DNA of 64,000 bases from Slackia sp. ZJ119 (lineage in GTDB: Bacteria; Actinomycetota; Coriobacteriia; Coriobacteriales; Eggerthellaceae): the NCBI RefSeq assembly GCF_011039175.1, contig NZ_JAAKEN010000002.1, positions 62,001 to 126,000 on the forward strand, written 5' to 3'. Both the position numbers and the translations under genes were made by a program. The notes under the pieces were generated by a model that did not search any database, was not told where the DNA came from, and saw only the letters and a list, made by a program, of their open reading frames with translations. Shown here in pieces: positions 29,051-37,798 of this stretch. Position 1 is the stretch's first letter. Each line of letters opens with the position of its first letter.

Positions 29051-30064
29051 CTAGTCCCCGAAAATCTTGCGCTGGGAGATCAGGCCCTTGGGCTTGTCTA
29101 TCACCCAATCGAGATGCTGCCGCATTTCCGGAGACGACGGCTTGGCGGCGAACTCGAGGCATGCGGCATTGATCGACTGCAGCATGTCTTCAAGCGAGGC
29201 GCCCCCTTTGCGGGCGAGGTATTCCTTGAAGGCCGGATACAGGTCGCTCCGCTTTCCTGCGCGGATGCCGGTCGCCCGTGACAGCATCCAGTAATGGATG
29301 GCGGCGTCCAGGTATATGTCCTGCTCAGACCCGAATTTTTGGAAGGCCTCGTCTATGGGCGACCAGTACACGTCGAACAGCCTCTCCTGCTCGTCGGTGC
29401 CGTATTTCACCAGCAGCGTGTTGCGCAGCAAATCCGTCGTGGAAAGCGGGCGGCCCTTCGAATTCAGGCTTTCAAAGACCTGCTGCGGGGAATCGTTTGC
29501 GCCGAGTTCGACGGAAACGACCTTGAGCTCCTTCAGCCCAGAAAACAGCGTGTCCGCGTCAAACGACGAATCCTGCATCTTTCCCCTGAAAAACTCCAGG
29601 TTGTCGAAGAGGAACTGGGAGTTCTTCGGGTCACAGTCAAGCTCCTCGCCGTCCAAAAGATGCCGCAGGACCGCGTCGTCGGACTTCGACAGCCTGAGCT
29701 TGCAGGCCTCGCCGGCATGCAAACAGCCGGCGTCGATGCGTTCCGCAAGTTCCGCCTGCGCCGCGTTCCCCTGCCTCAGCTCGTCTCTCAGAGCCATGAG
29801 CGCCAGCGTGATCGTGGTGAACCGCTGCTGCCCGTCTATCAGGCTGGCGTGCGTGAGGCCGCCTTCTGCGCAAGCCTCGTCCGGCAGGTATATCAGGGTT
29901 CCCATGAAGTGCATCTTGCGAGCGGCGCCCGCCCTCATCATGTCGTTCCAAAGCTGCTCGCACTGGCGCGTGTTCCAAGAATAGACGCGCTGGAATACCG
30001 GTATCACGTATTGGACGTTCGGCTTGCCAAGGACGTCCAGTATCGACTCAAGCGATGCTTTCAT
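29051..30064 (-). CDS. DUF262-only (GmrSD N-terminal type) protein, second of a tandem pair
   Basis: 337 residues. It starts with SILDVLGKPNVQYVIPVFQRVYSW and has the SLIDGQQRFTTITL motif (about 75-88), the signature of the ParB/Srx-like DUF262 domain that binds or hydrolyses nucleotides in GmrSD type IV restriction enzymes. The conserved FESLNSKGRPLSTTDLLRN segment follows. The HNH-type DUF1524 nuclease domain that normally completes GmrSD-like proteins is absent: the protein ends in helices. Its start is 9 bases after the stop of a paralogue of the same layout, so they form a two-gene operon. Confidence 0.85.
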   Translation of the reverse strand: MKASLESILDVLGKPNVQYVIPVFQRVYSWNTRQCEQLWNDMMRAGAARKMHFMGTLIYLPDEACAEGGLTHASLIDGQQRFTTITLALMALRDELRQGNAAQAELAERIDAGCLHAGEACKLRLSKSDDAVLRHLLDGEELDCDPKNSQFLFDNLEFFRGKMQDSSFDADTLFSGLKELKVVSVELGANDSPQQVFESLNSKGRPLSTTDLLRNTLLVKYGTDEQERLFDVYWSPIDEAFQKFGSEQDIYLDAAIHYWMLSRATGIRAGKRSDLYPAFKEYLARKGGASLEDMLQSINAACLEFAAKPSSPEMRQHLDWVIDKPKGLISQRKIFGD

Positions 30065-30073
30065 CCGTGCCTC

Positions 30074-31147
30074 CTACCATCGCATATCTGTCTCTCTCAG
30101 TTCCCTGCGGACGCGTTCGGCGTATTCCTCGTTGTCCGCCTTCTTCAGCTTGCGTCCCGCGGTGATGGCAGGCGCACCCAACTCTGCCCAGTTCGACCCC
30201 GATTTGAACTTCTTCACCCCGTGGTAGCGGTAATTCTCCGCCCACATCAGGCAAAAGCCGCGAAGCTCGCGAAGGATGGGTTCTTTGTCTCCCTGGTAGA
30301 CGTCTTCGACGTACTTCTTGAACGAGCTGTACGTCTGCTCCGGGCTCAGAATGCGGGCGCCCTTGAGCCTGATGGAAAGCCAGCTTTTTATCGCCGTGTT
30401 GAGCCTGAGGGAGCCGGGGTCCGGCGCAAACATCTCCTGGCTCATCGCCCAGTATTCGTTGTACAGATACGTCTGCCGGTCGTGGTCCTCCGACAACAGC
30501 AGGTAGTTGCGGACCATGTCGGCCAGATTGAGCGGCACGCCCTTGGAGTTGATGCCCTCGAAGATCGACTGTGCCTCGCTCGCGTCCTCCACCTCGACCG
30601 AGATGATCATGAGGCGCTCAAGACCGCGAACGAGCGTCGAGGGATCGAAGTCGTCCTGCTGCATCTTCGACAAGAAGAAGTCAAGATTGCGGGTTATCGC
30701 CGTCATGCGCTCGGGACGCGTTCCCTGCAGCTCGCAGGCGTACGCCTCGGCGTCGCTGCGCGAGGGGGTGAAGCGGGCGATTTTGCCCTTCCCCGCGGGA
30801 TCGTCGACGAAAAGGCAGCGGTCCTCGAGACGGTCGACGTCCGCGCCTGCTGCGGCCGCATCGCGCACATGCCTCGCCAGGGCCAAAACGATGAGCGACA
30901 CGCTGGTCACCCGCTGTTGCCCGTCTATGAACTCAAGGACGTCCATGCCCTCTGCGGCAGCAGACCGCGAATAGAGCACGGTTCCCAAAAAGTGATTCCG
31001 ATCAGCCCTTCCGGCTCGCAGCACGTCCAGCCACAACTCCTCGCATTGGCTCGCGTTCCACGAGTAGATGCGCTGATAGGGCGGTATGAGAAAGCGCGTT
31101 TCGCCCATTCCCAGGAAATCCAAGAAGCCACGTTGCGTCACTATCAT
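30074..31147 (-). CDS. DUF262-only protein, first of a tandem pair
   Basis: 357 residues. The same architecture as its downstream neighbour: FLIPPYQRIYSW, the EFIDGQQRVTSVSL motif (about 72-85) and IFEGINSKGVPLNLADMVRN. No DUF1524 nuclease follows. The two proteins are clearly paralogues but have diverged widely. The promoter lies in the 107 bases shared with a divergent TetR-type regulator, which carries a palindrome at 31208-31226. The best guess is a nucleic-acid-related defence or stress function; the activity is not proven by sequence. Confidence 0.85.
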   Translation of the reverse strand: MIVTQRGFLDFLGMGETRFLIPPYQRIYSWNASQCEELWLDVLRAGRADRNHFLGTVLYSRSAAAEGMDVLEFIDGQQRVTSVSLIVLALARHVRDAAAAGADVDRLEDRCLFVDDPAGKGKIARFTPSRSDAEAYACELQGTRPERMTAITRNLDFFLSKMQQDDFDPSTLVRGLERLMIISVEVEDASEAQSIFEGINSKGVPLNLADMVRNYLLLSEDHDRQTYLYNEYWAMSQEMFAPDPGSLRLNTAIKSWLSIRLKGARILSPEQTYSSFKKYVEDVYQGDKEPILRELRGFCLMWAENYRYHGVKKFKSGSNWAELGAPAITAGRKLKKADNEEYAERVRRELRETDMRW

Positions 31148-31207
31148 ACGTATACCTTACCTTTCGCACGTGTCCCGATTATGGGCTATTGCCTTTTCGA
31201 ATGCCAT

Positions 31208-31226
31208 ACAATATCGTACATATTGT
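31208..31226. promoter_or_regulatory. Candidate TetR operator between the regulator and the DUF262 pair
   Basis: ACAATAT at 31208-31214 is followed after five bases by its exact inverse ATATTGT at 31220-31226, in the divergent intergenic region. It overlaps AT-rich promoter-like sequence, so binding could repress one or both directions. Confidence 0.6.
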
Positions 31227-31254
31227 TCAATAACTCAGGGACGAAAGGCCCGCC

Positions 31255-31812
31255 ATGCCCAACACGACCGACAAGCGCTTCAAGAAATGCGAAGAGCGCA
31301 TACAGACCGCCCTGGTCAAGCTGCTCGCGTCCAAGCCCTTGACCGAGATCGGTGTGAGCGAGCTTTCCCGCGAAGCCCACGTCAGCAGGGCGACGTTTTA
31401 CGCCCACTACGAAAACGTCGGCGACGTCTACGACCAACTGGTCCAAAAGGCGATGACCGACGTGCAGCCGCTCTCCGAACGCTTCGCCTGCGACAGGTTT
31501 TCGTGCGACAGCTCGGGCAAGCCGACGTATTGCGAGCGAATCCGATCGGGCGGAGATTTGTCCGGTGTCATCAAAGACCCGAGGTTTTTCACGGCCATGA
31601 TGGAGATAGGCAGAGACACGGCCGTCCTTTCAGATTATGCCGCCCGAACAGGCATTTCGAAGGATTTGGCCGAAGTCGTCATGCTGTTTCAAATGAGCGG
31701 ATGCCACGCCGTCGCCACCTCGAAGTTTGCCCAACGCAGCGACTGGCCCCAGATACGAGAGCTGATCGACCAGTTCATCGAAGGCGGCATGAGCGCCCTC
31801 GGAAAACGCTGA
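31255..31812 (+). CDS. TetR-family transcriptional regulator
   Basis: 185 residues with an N-terminal helix-turn-helix (about 28-50: TEIGVSELSREAHVSRATFYAHYENVGD is the textbook TetR form). A ligand-binding helical part follows with several cysteines (FACDRFSCDSSG). It is divergent from the DUF262 pair, with a palindrome between them, so it most likely controls that operon and itself. The inducer is unknown. Confidence 0.9.
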   Translation: MPNTTDKRFKKCEERIQTALVKLLASKPLTEIGVSELSREAHVSRATFYAHYENVGDVYDQLVQKAMTDVQPLSERFACDRFSCDSSGKPTYCERIRSGGDLSGVIKDPRFFTAMMEIGRDTAVLSDYAARTGISKDLAEVVMLFQMSGCHAVATSKFAQRSDWPQIRELIDQFIEGGMSALGKR

Positions 31813-31986
31813 AGGGGCGCATCGGCTGCGTTCGCAGGGTCAGCCCGACGCAGGAATAAGATGATGCGTTTGATCATCGTTTTCCGGTCGCAGCGCCGCA
31901 GCTGCTTCTGCGAAACACCGGCGGCACCCGCGCGGCAAAACCGCCCCGACGCCTGGCTCCAGACGCCTCCAAGCCCCACACAAAGA

Positions 31987-32018
31987 AAGCGGGACGACGG
32001 CCTCCCGTCGTCCCGCTT
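31987..32018 (-). terminator. Terminator after tig
   Basis: A 14-bp perfect stem AAGCGGGACGACGG/CCGTCGTCCCGCTT with a 4-base loop is followed on the minus strand by TTTCTTT. It sits between the convergent TetR and tig genes. Confidence 0.85.
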
Positions 32019-32070
32019 CGTCGTGTTGCTCTGACGGCGTTTGGTGCCGGCACCTGCGCGGCCGTCCGGC

Positions 32071-33381
32071 TTAGGAGAGGGGCACAGGCTCGCCTTCCTC
32101 TTTCACGATGGCGTGGTCGAGCACCCACTGGTTGGCCTTCCTGCGCTCGGCCGCTTCGCGCAAAACGAACCCACGTCCCGACTGCTCGTACTGGCGGCGG
32201 GTCTGCTTGGGGTCCACCCGCGGATTCATGGCCTTGCACGTCGCCTCGATGTCCTCGTCGGTGAGCACCATGTTCTCGTGGCGGAACACTGCGTCAAGCG
32301 CGAACCCTCGTATCAGCACCTCGCGCGTCTGCATCATCATCATCATGGACACCTGTTGCTCGCCGCCGTTCTGCTGCACGAAGTCGTCCCAGGTCATGCC
32401 CTGCTGCTGCACGCTGGCATGGAGCTGGCCCCTCATGATGTTGCGCATGGCCTCGTACGCCTCGTCGGCGATGCGGCCCTCGAAGCGCTGCACGAGAGCC
32501 GACGACGCCATGCCGAGCCGGTAGTCCTCGTACTGGGCGCGCATCTGCCGTTCGATGTCGCCCCGGACTTTGGCGCGAAACGCCTCCAGGGTGTCGAACA
32601 TGGGCAGGTTGGCCTTGACCCATTCGTCGTCGATGGTGGGAAGCACCGGATTCTGGATCTCTTTCACGGTCACGGTGCAGTCCACGACCTGGGTGGTCGG
32701 GTTGCCCTGGTCGTCCATGTTGGGGCCTTCGAACGAGAACGTTTTCGTCTCGCCAGGCTTCATGCCGATAATGGCCTCGTCAAAGCCGTCGGGCATAAGG
32801 CCCGCGCCCGTGGTGTAGGTGCGGCCGTCGGTGGTCAAGCCCTTGATTTCCACGCCGTTTTCGGAAGCGGAAAGCGCTATCAGGCAGCTGTCGCCCTTCT
32901 CGACCGTCTTGTCCTCGGCACTCACGTAGGTGGTGTAGTTCTCGGCCATCTCGCCGATCTGCTTGTCCACGAGCGACTCGTCCATGACGAACGGCTGCAC
33001 CGTGATCTCGACGGGGTCGTAGGACTTCAGCTCGTATTCGGGCTTGAGCGTCACTTCCAGATCGAACTGGAATTCGCGGCCTCGCTTGAGCACGGTCTTC
33101 GTCACCGGCTTGGGCGGGAACAGCGGCACCACGTTCTTCTTGTCAAGCGCCAGCGGCACCAAATCCTCGATGGCGCTGACCTCCACCACCGAATCAAGGT
33201 TCTTTATGCCCAGGCGCTCTTCAGCGATCTGGGCTACCGTCTTGCCGTGTTCGGGCTGCAACCCCATGGACTGCGCAAAGGCGAACTGCGCACTCTGCAG
33301 CGCAACGTCCACCTCTTTGGCGGTGGCGGTCGCCGTCAGGAATACCTTGTCGCCCTCTTTTTTCTTCTGAGTCACTTTCAT
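32071..33381 (-). CDS. tig: Trigger factor-like ribosome-associated chaperone
   Basis: 436 residues. The N-terminal ribosome-binding domain is followed by a PPIase-like middle part (about 150-240: GDSCLIALSASENGVEI and MPDGFDEAIIGMKPGETKTFSF are FKBP-type). A long helical C-terminal chaperone domain rich in Met, Gln and Glu comes last. It assists folding of nascent chains. The N-terminal signature is somewhat divergent from the classical one. It is last in a run with an FKBP-type isomerase and a small unknown gene; a strong terminator follows. Confidence 0.9.
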   Translation of the reverse strand: MKVTQKKKEGDKVFLTATATAKEVDVALQSAQFAFAQSMGLQPEHGKTVAQIAEERLGIKNLDSVVEVSAIEDLVPLALDKKNVVPLFPPKPVTKTVLKRGREFQFDLEVTLKPEYELKSYDPVEITVQPFVMDESLVDKQIGEMAENYTTYVSAEDKTVEKGDSCLIALSASENGVEIKGLTTDGRTYTTGAGLMPDGFDEAIIGMKPGETKTFSFEGPNMDDQGNPTTQVVDCTVTVKEIQNPVLPTIDDEWVKANLPMFDTLEAFRAKVRGDIERQMRAQYEDYRLGMASSALVQRFEGRIADEAYEAMRNIMRGQLHASVQQQGMTWDDFVQQNGGEQQVSMMMMMQTREVLIRGFALDAVFRHENMVLTDEDIEATCKAMNPRVDPKQTRRQYEQSGRGFVLREAAERRKANQWVLDHAIVKEEGEPVPLS

Positions 33382-33617
33382 GCGACGCCTTGCTCCTTCA
33401 ATAATCCAACAGGCTCGTCTGTTCGTTCAAGCGCGGCTGCAAAACACCTGCGCTGGTTTTCATCGCCCGCAACGAATCCCTTCTGCCGCTCTCCGAAAGC
33501 GGCCAGGCACGCTTTGCGGCACAAGCTGCCGCAAAGCAACGCGCACCCGACTATGTCCGGCCCTCCGTTTGCGGGACGGCCGACAGCCGCCGCAGACGGG
33601 ATCGCACGGCCAGCACC

Positions 33618-34133
33618 TTATCGGTAGTCTTCACCCGGGTCGCCGCCAAGAAGCTTCGACTGCTCCTTCATGTGCGCCGCCTTTTCAGCCGCCGAAACGA
33701 AGTCTTCGGGGGCATCCTCCACCTCGAGCAGCTCCACCTCGAACGTGAGGGTCTTGCCGGCAAGGGGATGGTTCAGATCGAAGGTGACCAAGCCGTCTTT
33801 CACCTCGAGCACCGTGGCAGGCGCCGGCACGCCCTCGTCGCTTCCCAGCATGATGCGACGACCCACCTTGATGTTTCCCACGGGAATCTGCTCGATGGGA
33901 ATCCGGGCCACATGCCCTTCCAGGTATTCGCCATAGCCTTCGCGCTCGTCCACGGTGAACGTCTTGCGCTCGCCCACCTCGTTCATCTCCAAAATGGCCT
34001 TCTCGAACCCGTCGATGGCCATGTCCATGCCCGTTTGGAACCGCATGGGGTTTTCTTTTGTGGCGAAGCCGAATACCTCGCCGTCGTCCAAGGTGCCCTT
34101 GTAGGTCAGGGTCACCGTTGAGCCAAGTTGCAT
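33618..34133 (-). CDS. SlyD-like FKBP-type peptidyl-prolyl isomerase
   Basis: 171 residues from an ATG at 34133 (GGGAAGG site); codons upstream do not look coding. It begins GSTVTLTYKGTLDDGEVF and contains the MRFQTGMDMAIDGFEKAILEM core, the insert-in-flap region (YGEYLEGHVARIPIEQIP) and the FDLNHPLAGKTLTFEVEL ending, which is the SlyD layout. The His/Cys-rich nickel-binding tail of E. coli SlyD is absent. It is probably a folding helper acting together with the trigger factor encoded downstream. Confidence 0.9.
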   Translation of the reverse strand: MQLGSTVTLTYKGTLDDGEVFGFATKENPMRFQTGMDMAIDGFEKAILEMNEVGERKTFTVDEREGYGEYLEGHVARIPIEQIPVGNIKVGRRIMLGSDEGVPAPATVLEVKDGLVTFDLNHPLAGKTLTFEVELLEVEDAPEDFVSAAEKAAHMKEQSKLLGGDPGEDYR

Positions 34134-34249
34134 GTTCGTGCCTTCCCTTCGCAAAGAAACGATCTGTCGAAACAGCAATGCGGCTGCGCCTTCCGCACGC
34201 CCGCATGCCGCGGTCAAAAGCTTGCGGCGCCCGCGAAAAAACCTGTTCG

Positions 34250-34588
34250 CTAGCGGGTTTCCTCCCACGGCGCACCCGCCGCGTTGAGCTTGCGGCGCCC
34301 GGCCAGCTCGTCGGCGAACATGATGCAGTAGCGCAGACCCTTGAGCGTCACGTACAAACTCGCGATCTCGTGCTTGGTGCCATGGTTGAACACCTCGTAG
34401 GTGAGGTACTCGCGGTCGATCATCGGCTGGTAGACGGGGCTGCCCTCCACCTTGCTCAGCAGCAGGTTGGTGGCCTGGCGGCCCAGCTCGTCCTGCTTGA
34501 GCGAGATGTTGTACAGGATGTTTTCCTGCTCGGGCTCAAGCCGGCCCAGCTGTGCCACTTCTGCTCGGATCTCTTCTTCAGTAGACAT
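34250..34588 (-). CDS. Hypothetical protein next to folding genes
   Basis: 112 residues with an AGGAGG site upstream of the ATG at 34588. An acidic helical N-terminal third (STEEEIRAEVAQLGRLEPEQENILYNISLKQDELG) is followed by a mixed part with FNHGTKHEIASLYVTLKGLRYCIMF. There are no signal or membrane segments. I do not recognise a family. It starts after the terminator that closes the molybdoenzyme operon and lies 116 bases upstream of the FKBP gene, so it probably belongs with the folding genes. Confidence 0.65.
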   Translation of the reverse strand: MSTEEEIRAEVAQLGRLEPEQENILYNISLKQDELGRQATNLLLSKVEGSPVYQPMIDREYLTYEVFNHGTKHEIASLYVTLKGLRYCIMFADELAGRRKLNAAGAPWEETR

Positions 34589-34683
34589 ATGACATGCCCT
34601 CCTTCAATCGCTTTCTTTCCTTCAGGCAAACGTCCTGCCGCGAGGATGCTTGCCTGAGGGGACTCGTTTCAAACACTATAAAG

Positions 34684-34713
34684 AAGGCCCGCCCCGCAGT
34701 TGGGGCGAGCCTT
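34684..34713 (-). terminator. Terminator of the molybdoenzyme operon
   Basis: A 12-pair stem with one C-A mismatch (34684-34695 with 34702-34713), 25 bases after the stop of the 91-residue gene, followed by TTCTTTATA on the minus strand. Confidence 0.75.
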
Positions 34714-34738
34714 TCCAGACGGCGAAGCTCTTTCGAGC

Positions 34739-35014
34739 TTACACGCCCTGATAGCCCTTGGACGGGTCGCTGTTGCCAACACCGTTGTCGCTGTCGCCGG
34801 CCTCGTTGCCGGTACGCTTCGTGGACGTGTAGCCGCCCCAAGCGCGAGCGATGTACTTGTCCTTCACGAAGAAGATTTGAGCCTTCATCAGGTCCGCCTT
34901 GGCCAGGCCGAACTCAGCCAAAGCCTCGTCTTGGGTCTTGCCCTGCGCAAGCAATTCGTTGAGCTTCTCGGCGCCTTCGCGGGCGTCAATCGCCAAGAAT
35001 TCGTCCTTGGTCAT
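34739..35014 (-). CDS. Small hypothetical protein at the end of the molybdoenzyme operon
   Basis: 91 residues from an ATG at 35014 with an excellent AGGAGG site. It is mostly helical (FLAIDAREGAEKLNELLAQGKTQDEALAEFGL), ending in a Gly/Asp/Asn-rich flexible tail. The first 50 residues read like a small helix-turn-helix-type or adaptor fold, but no family is recognised. It follows the small subunit by 91 bases and is closed by the terminator at 34684-34713, so it is probably part of the same transcript. A chaperone or maturation role for the molybdoenzyme is only a guess. Confidence 0.7.
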   Translation of the reverse strand: MTKDEFLAIDAREGAEKLNELLAQGKTQDEALAEFGLAKADLMKAQIFFVKDKYIARAWGGYTSTKRTGNEAGDSDNGVGNSDPSKGYQGV

Positions 35015-35105
35015 GGTACCCTCCTAAAAATTTGTCGAAAACACAGCCTGCTGTGGCTGCCGAAACAGACGCCCGACAGCCACAGCAGTTAGAACCACGT
35101 GCAGG

Positions 35106-35465
35106 TTACAGCTGGAACAGCACCATGGGGCGGTCGAACTCCGCCATCTTGGCCTGCATTTCCTCCAGCGTGCCATAGTACATGGACGCCGACTCCTCTA
35201 CCTGAACAGCCAGAGGACGCTGACCGGCCTTGTCGCCGTTCGTTCCCCAGTGCTCAGAGAAGATGGACGTGGGGCACGGAATGTAGAACCACTCCCACGC
35301 ATCGCCGTCAGCACCTTCGCCCTTGCGGAACGGACCGACTTCGACTTCCTTGATGCCGAACTGATCCAGCGGAAGGCCAAGCTCTTCCTTGCAGGCGATC
35401 TCGGCAGCGTGGTTGCCCGAGAAGTACGTGTAATCAACGAGCAGCGCGTATTTCTGATCTGCCAT
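35106..35465 (-). CDS. DmsB-like small subunit lacking the Fe-S cysteines
   Basis: 119 residues from an ATG at 35465. The text aligns by eye with the ferredoxin-type subunits of DMSO-reductase family enzymes: KYALLVDYTYFSGNHAAEIACKEE stands where such proteins have DYxxCxxCxxCxxAC. Three of the four first-cluster cysteines are replaced (Phe15, Asn18, Ala21) and only Cys25 remains. The later PTxxCxxC and PxCxxxC stretches read PTSIFSEHW and RPLAVQVEESA, again without cysteine. The ending MYYGTLEEMQAKMAEFDRP is typical. So the fold is probably kept as a structural partner with no electron-transfer role. It follows the catalytic gene by 20 bases. Confidence 0.8.
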   Translation of the reverse strand: MADQKYALLVDYTYFSGNHAAEIACKEELGLPLDQFGIKEVEVGPFRKGEGADGDAWEWFYIPCPTSIFSEHWGTNGDKAGQRPLAVQVEESASMYYGTLEEMQAKMAEFDRPMVLFQL

Positions 35466-35485
35466 TTGCGTCACTTCCCTTTCTG

Positions 35486-37798
35486 TTAGTCCTGGTCCAG
35501 GCTGCGGACGCGACGGACGTTGCACATAACGCCCTTGTACGGCGCGCCGAACCCGAGCTTGCCAACGTTGAAGTGCGGGACGAGGCTGTTGAAGTTGGAC
35601 TTCCACACGCCGAACAGGTTGGGCTCTTCGCCGTCCTGCTCAGGGAACCACCAGCCATGAGCGCAGTTCAGAATGCCAGGCTTGATGACAGGCGTGATCT
35701 CGGCCTTGAAGCGAGCCTCGCCGAACATGTTGTAGACCTCGCACCAGTCGCCGTCGGTGATGCCGTATTCCTTCGCGGTCTCAGGATTGATCTGGACCCA
35801 CGGCCACGGATCGATCTGACGCAGGGAAGGCACCTGCCTGTGCTCGGAATGGAACGAGCTGTAGCGGCGCGAACCAGACGTGGTAATGAGCGGATACTGC
35901 GCAGCAAAGTCAGGCTTGCTGATCTGCGAGTAGTTGGGCTCCTCGTAGTACGGCAGCGGATCCTCGCCCCAGGATTCGTACAGAATCGAGTAGGCTTCGA
36001 TCTGGCCGGTGATGGTGTTGAAGCCGGGCTCGCCGTCGAAGCGCAGGAGGCCCTTCTCGTACTTCTCGTACTCGAAGCCATGAGCGCCGGGCTGATACAG
36101 GCCAGCCTCGCGGAACGAATCCCAATCGTAGCCGACTTCCTTCAGCTGATCGCTGTAGAAGTCCTTGACAGCCTTGTCGAGAGCCTCGAGGTCAAGCGAC
36201 TTGCCGTCGGCGGGCTTGTACCACGGCCACCACGAGGGGTTCAGGCGCTGGCCGAACATCAAGCAGATTTCCACGTCGGACTTGCACTCGCCCACCGTGA
36301 GAGCCTTGTTCATGGGGCCCATGAACACGGTGTTGCGGCCGTAGTGCGTGAGCACGATGCCGTCATGCTCAGCCCAGGTGGAGATGGGCAGGAAGTAGTC
36401 GCCCACAGCCATGGCCGTCGGGGTCATGGTAGCATCCTGCACGACCACGAACTCGAGCTTCTGCAGGGCCTTGTGCCAACGCTTCGGCTGAGCAGAGCAG
36501 GTCGGGGTCAGGAAGTTGGAGCTGTTGAACCAGCCCATCTTCAGAGCGTAGGGCTCGTCGGTCTCCATGGTGTTCAGCGTCTCGTCAGGCTGGGTGGTAG
36601 CCATGCCGGTGGACAGGCCGGGCCACGCAGCAGCGCCGATGCGCTTCTCCCACACGGAGTCGTCCATGGCGCCACGCTGCTCCATGCGCCACTTGCCGAG
36701 CAGAGCCGACGGAGGACCGAGGGTCACGCCACCGGGACGGTCGATAGAGCCAGCCAGGGCCGCCAGCACGATGAACGCCTGCGACAGCTGCACGCCGTTC
36801 TTGTTCTGGTCGAAGGCCAGGCCCCACGCCCAACCGATCGGGCGCTCGGTGCCGATGATGTGGGCCACGCGGCGGATGTCCTCGGCGTCGACGCCGGTGA
36901 TCTCGGCCACTTTGTCCACGGGATACTCAGCCGCACGAGCCTTGATCTCGTCCAGGCCGTAGATCCACTTCTCGGCGAACTCATGATCGTACTCGTCCGT
37001 CTCGAACATGAGGTTCATGATGGCCAGAGCCATCGCGGTGTCGGTCTGAGGACGCACCTGCAGGTTGATGTTGCCGTCATGGGCGCCAACCCAGGTGACG
37101 CGCGGGTCGACGGAGATGATGTGCGTGCCGCGCTTCATCAGGTCGACGAGGCAGTGACCGAAGAAACCGTCGCCGTTGGAAGGCAGCGGCTCCTTGCCCC
37201 ACACGACAACCCACTTCGGGAGCGTGTAGCGCGGGTCGTCGTAGCTGCCCGGCAGATGACCGGCGTAGTCGAGCTCGGGATAGCCGGCGCCCAACACGTA
37301 GTCGGAAATGGAGCAGCGGGGGCCGTAGCACGACCAACCGGACTGCGTGTAGCAGCAGTTGGGCGACTGCAGCACCGAGAACGTCAGCGCGTAATAGAAG
37401 ATGCAAGCCTCACGGCCGGTGCCACCGAAGCAGACGATGGACTCGGGGCCGTAGGTGTTCTGGAAGTAACGCACCTTCTCGCAAATGGTGTCCATGGCCT
37501 CGTCCCACGTGGTGCGGACCCATTTGTCCTTGCCGCGGTCTTTGGGATCGCGCTTCATGGGGTAGATGATGCGCTCGGGCGCGTAGGTGTACTCGCGCAG
37601 GGCGAGGTTCATCGCGTTCACGCGGCCCGTGGTGATGGGATTGTCGTCGTCGCCTTCAATGCGGATGAGCTTCCCATCCTTCGTGACAACCTTGACGCCA
37701 TATCCTACCGGATGGCTTCCCGGAGGCGACCACGTGTTGCTGCGGGTGACGACGGTGCCGTCCTCCATTACGGTTTGCCACTGTTTACCGTATGCCAT
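35486..37798 (-). CDS. Molybdopterin (DMSO reductase family) oxidoreductase catalytic subunit without the N-terminal Fe-S cysteines
   Basis: 770 residues from an ATG at 37798 (AAGGAG site). Family landmarks include the SPPGSHPVGYGVKV start, TTWDEAMDTI, SGWSCYGPR, VVWGKEP, WAWGLAFDQ, and a C-terminal cofactor-binding domain from about 650 (TTSGSRRYSSFHSEH). Relatives of this type bind a 4Fe-4S cluster through cysteines near residues 28, 33 and 61; here these are Ser28, Tyr33 and Asn61. There is no twin-arginine signal, so it is cytoplasmic. It resembles the catechol-dehydroxylase/transhydroxylase branch found in gut Coriobacteriia more than respiratory reductases. The substrate is unknown; an aromatic or phenolic compound is likely given the neighbouring transporter. 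Confidence 0.9.
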   Translation of the reverse strand: MAYGKQWQTVMEDGTVVTRSNTWSPPGSHPVGYGVKVVTKDGKLIRIEGDDDNPITTGRVNAMNLALREYTYAPERIIYPMKRDPKDRGKDKWVRTTWDEAMDTICEKVRYFQNTYGPESIVCFGGTGREACIFYYALTFSVLQSPNCCYTQSGWSCYGPRCSISDYVLGAGYPELDYAGHLPGSYDDPRYTLPKWVVVWGKEPLPSNGDGFFGHCLVDLMKRGTHIISVDPRVTWVGAHDGNINLQVRPQTDTAMALAIMNLMFETDEYDHEFAEKWIYGLDEIKARAAEYPVDKVAEITGVDAEDIRRVAHIIGTERPIGWAWGLAFDQNKNGVQLSQAFIVLAALAGSIDRPGGVTLGPPSALLGKWRMEQRGAMDDSVWEKRIGAAAWPGLSTGMATTQPDETLNTMETDEPYALKMGWFNSSNFLTPTCSAQPKRWHKALQKLEFVVVQDATMTPTAMAVGDYFLPISTWAEHDGIVLTHYGRNTVFMGPMNKALTVGECKSDVEICLMFGQRLNPSWWPWYKPADGKSLDLEALDKAVKDFYSDQLKEVGYDWDSFREAGLYQPGAHGFEYEKYEKGLLRFDGEPGFNTITGQIEAYSILYESWGEDPLPYYEEPNYSQISKPDFAAQYPLITTSGSRRYSSFHSEHRQVPSLRQIDPWPWVQINPETAKEYGITDGDWCEVYNMFGEARFKAEITPVIKPGILNCAHGWWFPEQDGEEPNLFGVWKSNFNSLVPHFNVGKLGFGAPYKGVMCNVRRVRSLDQD

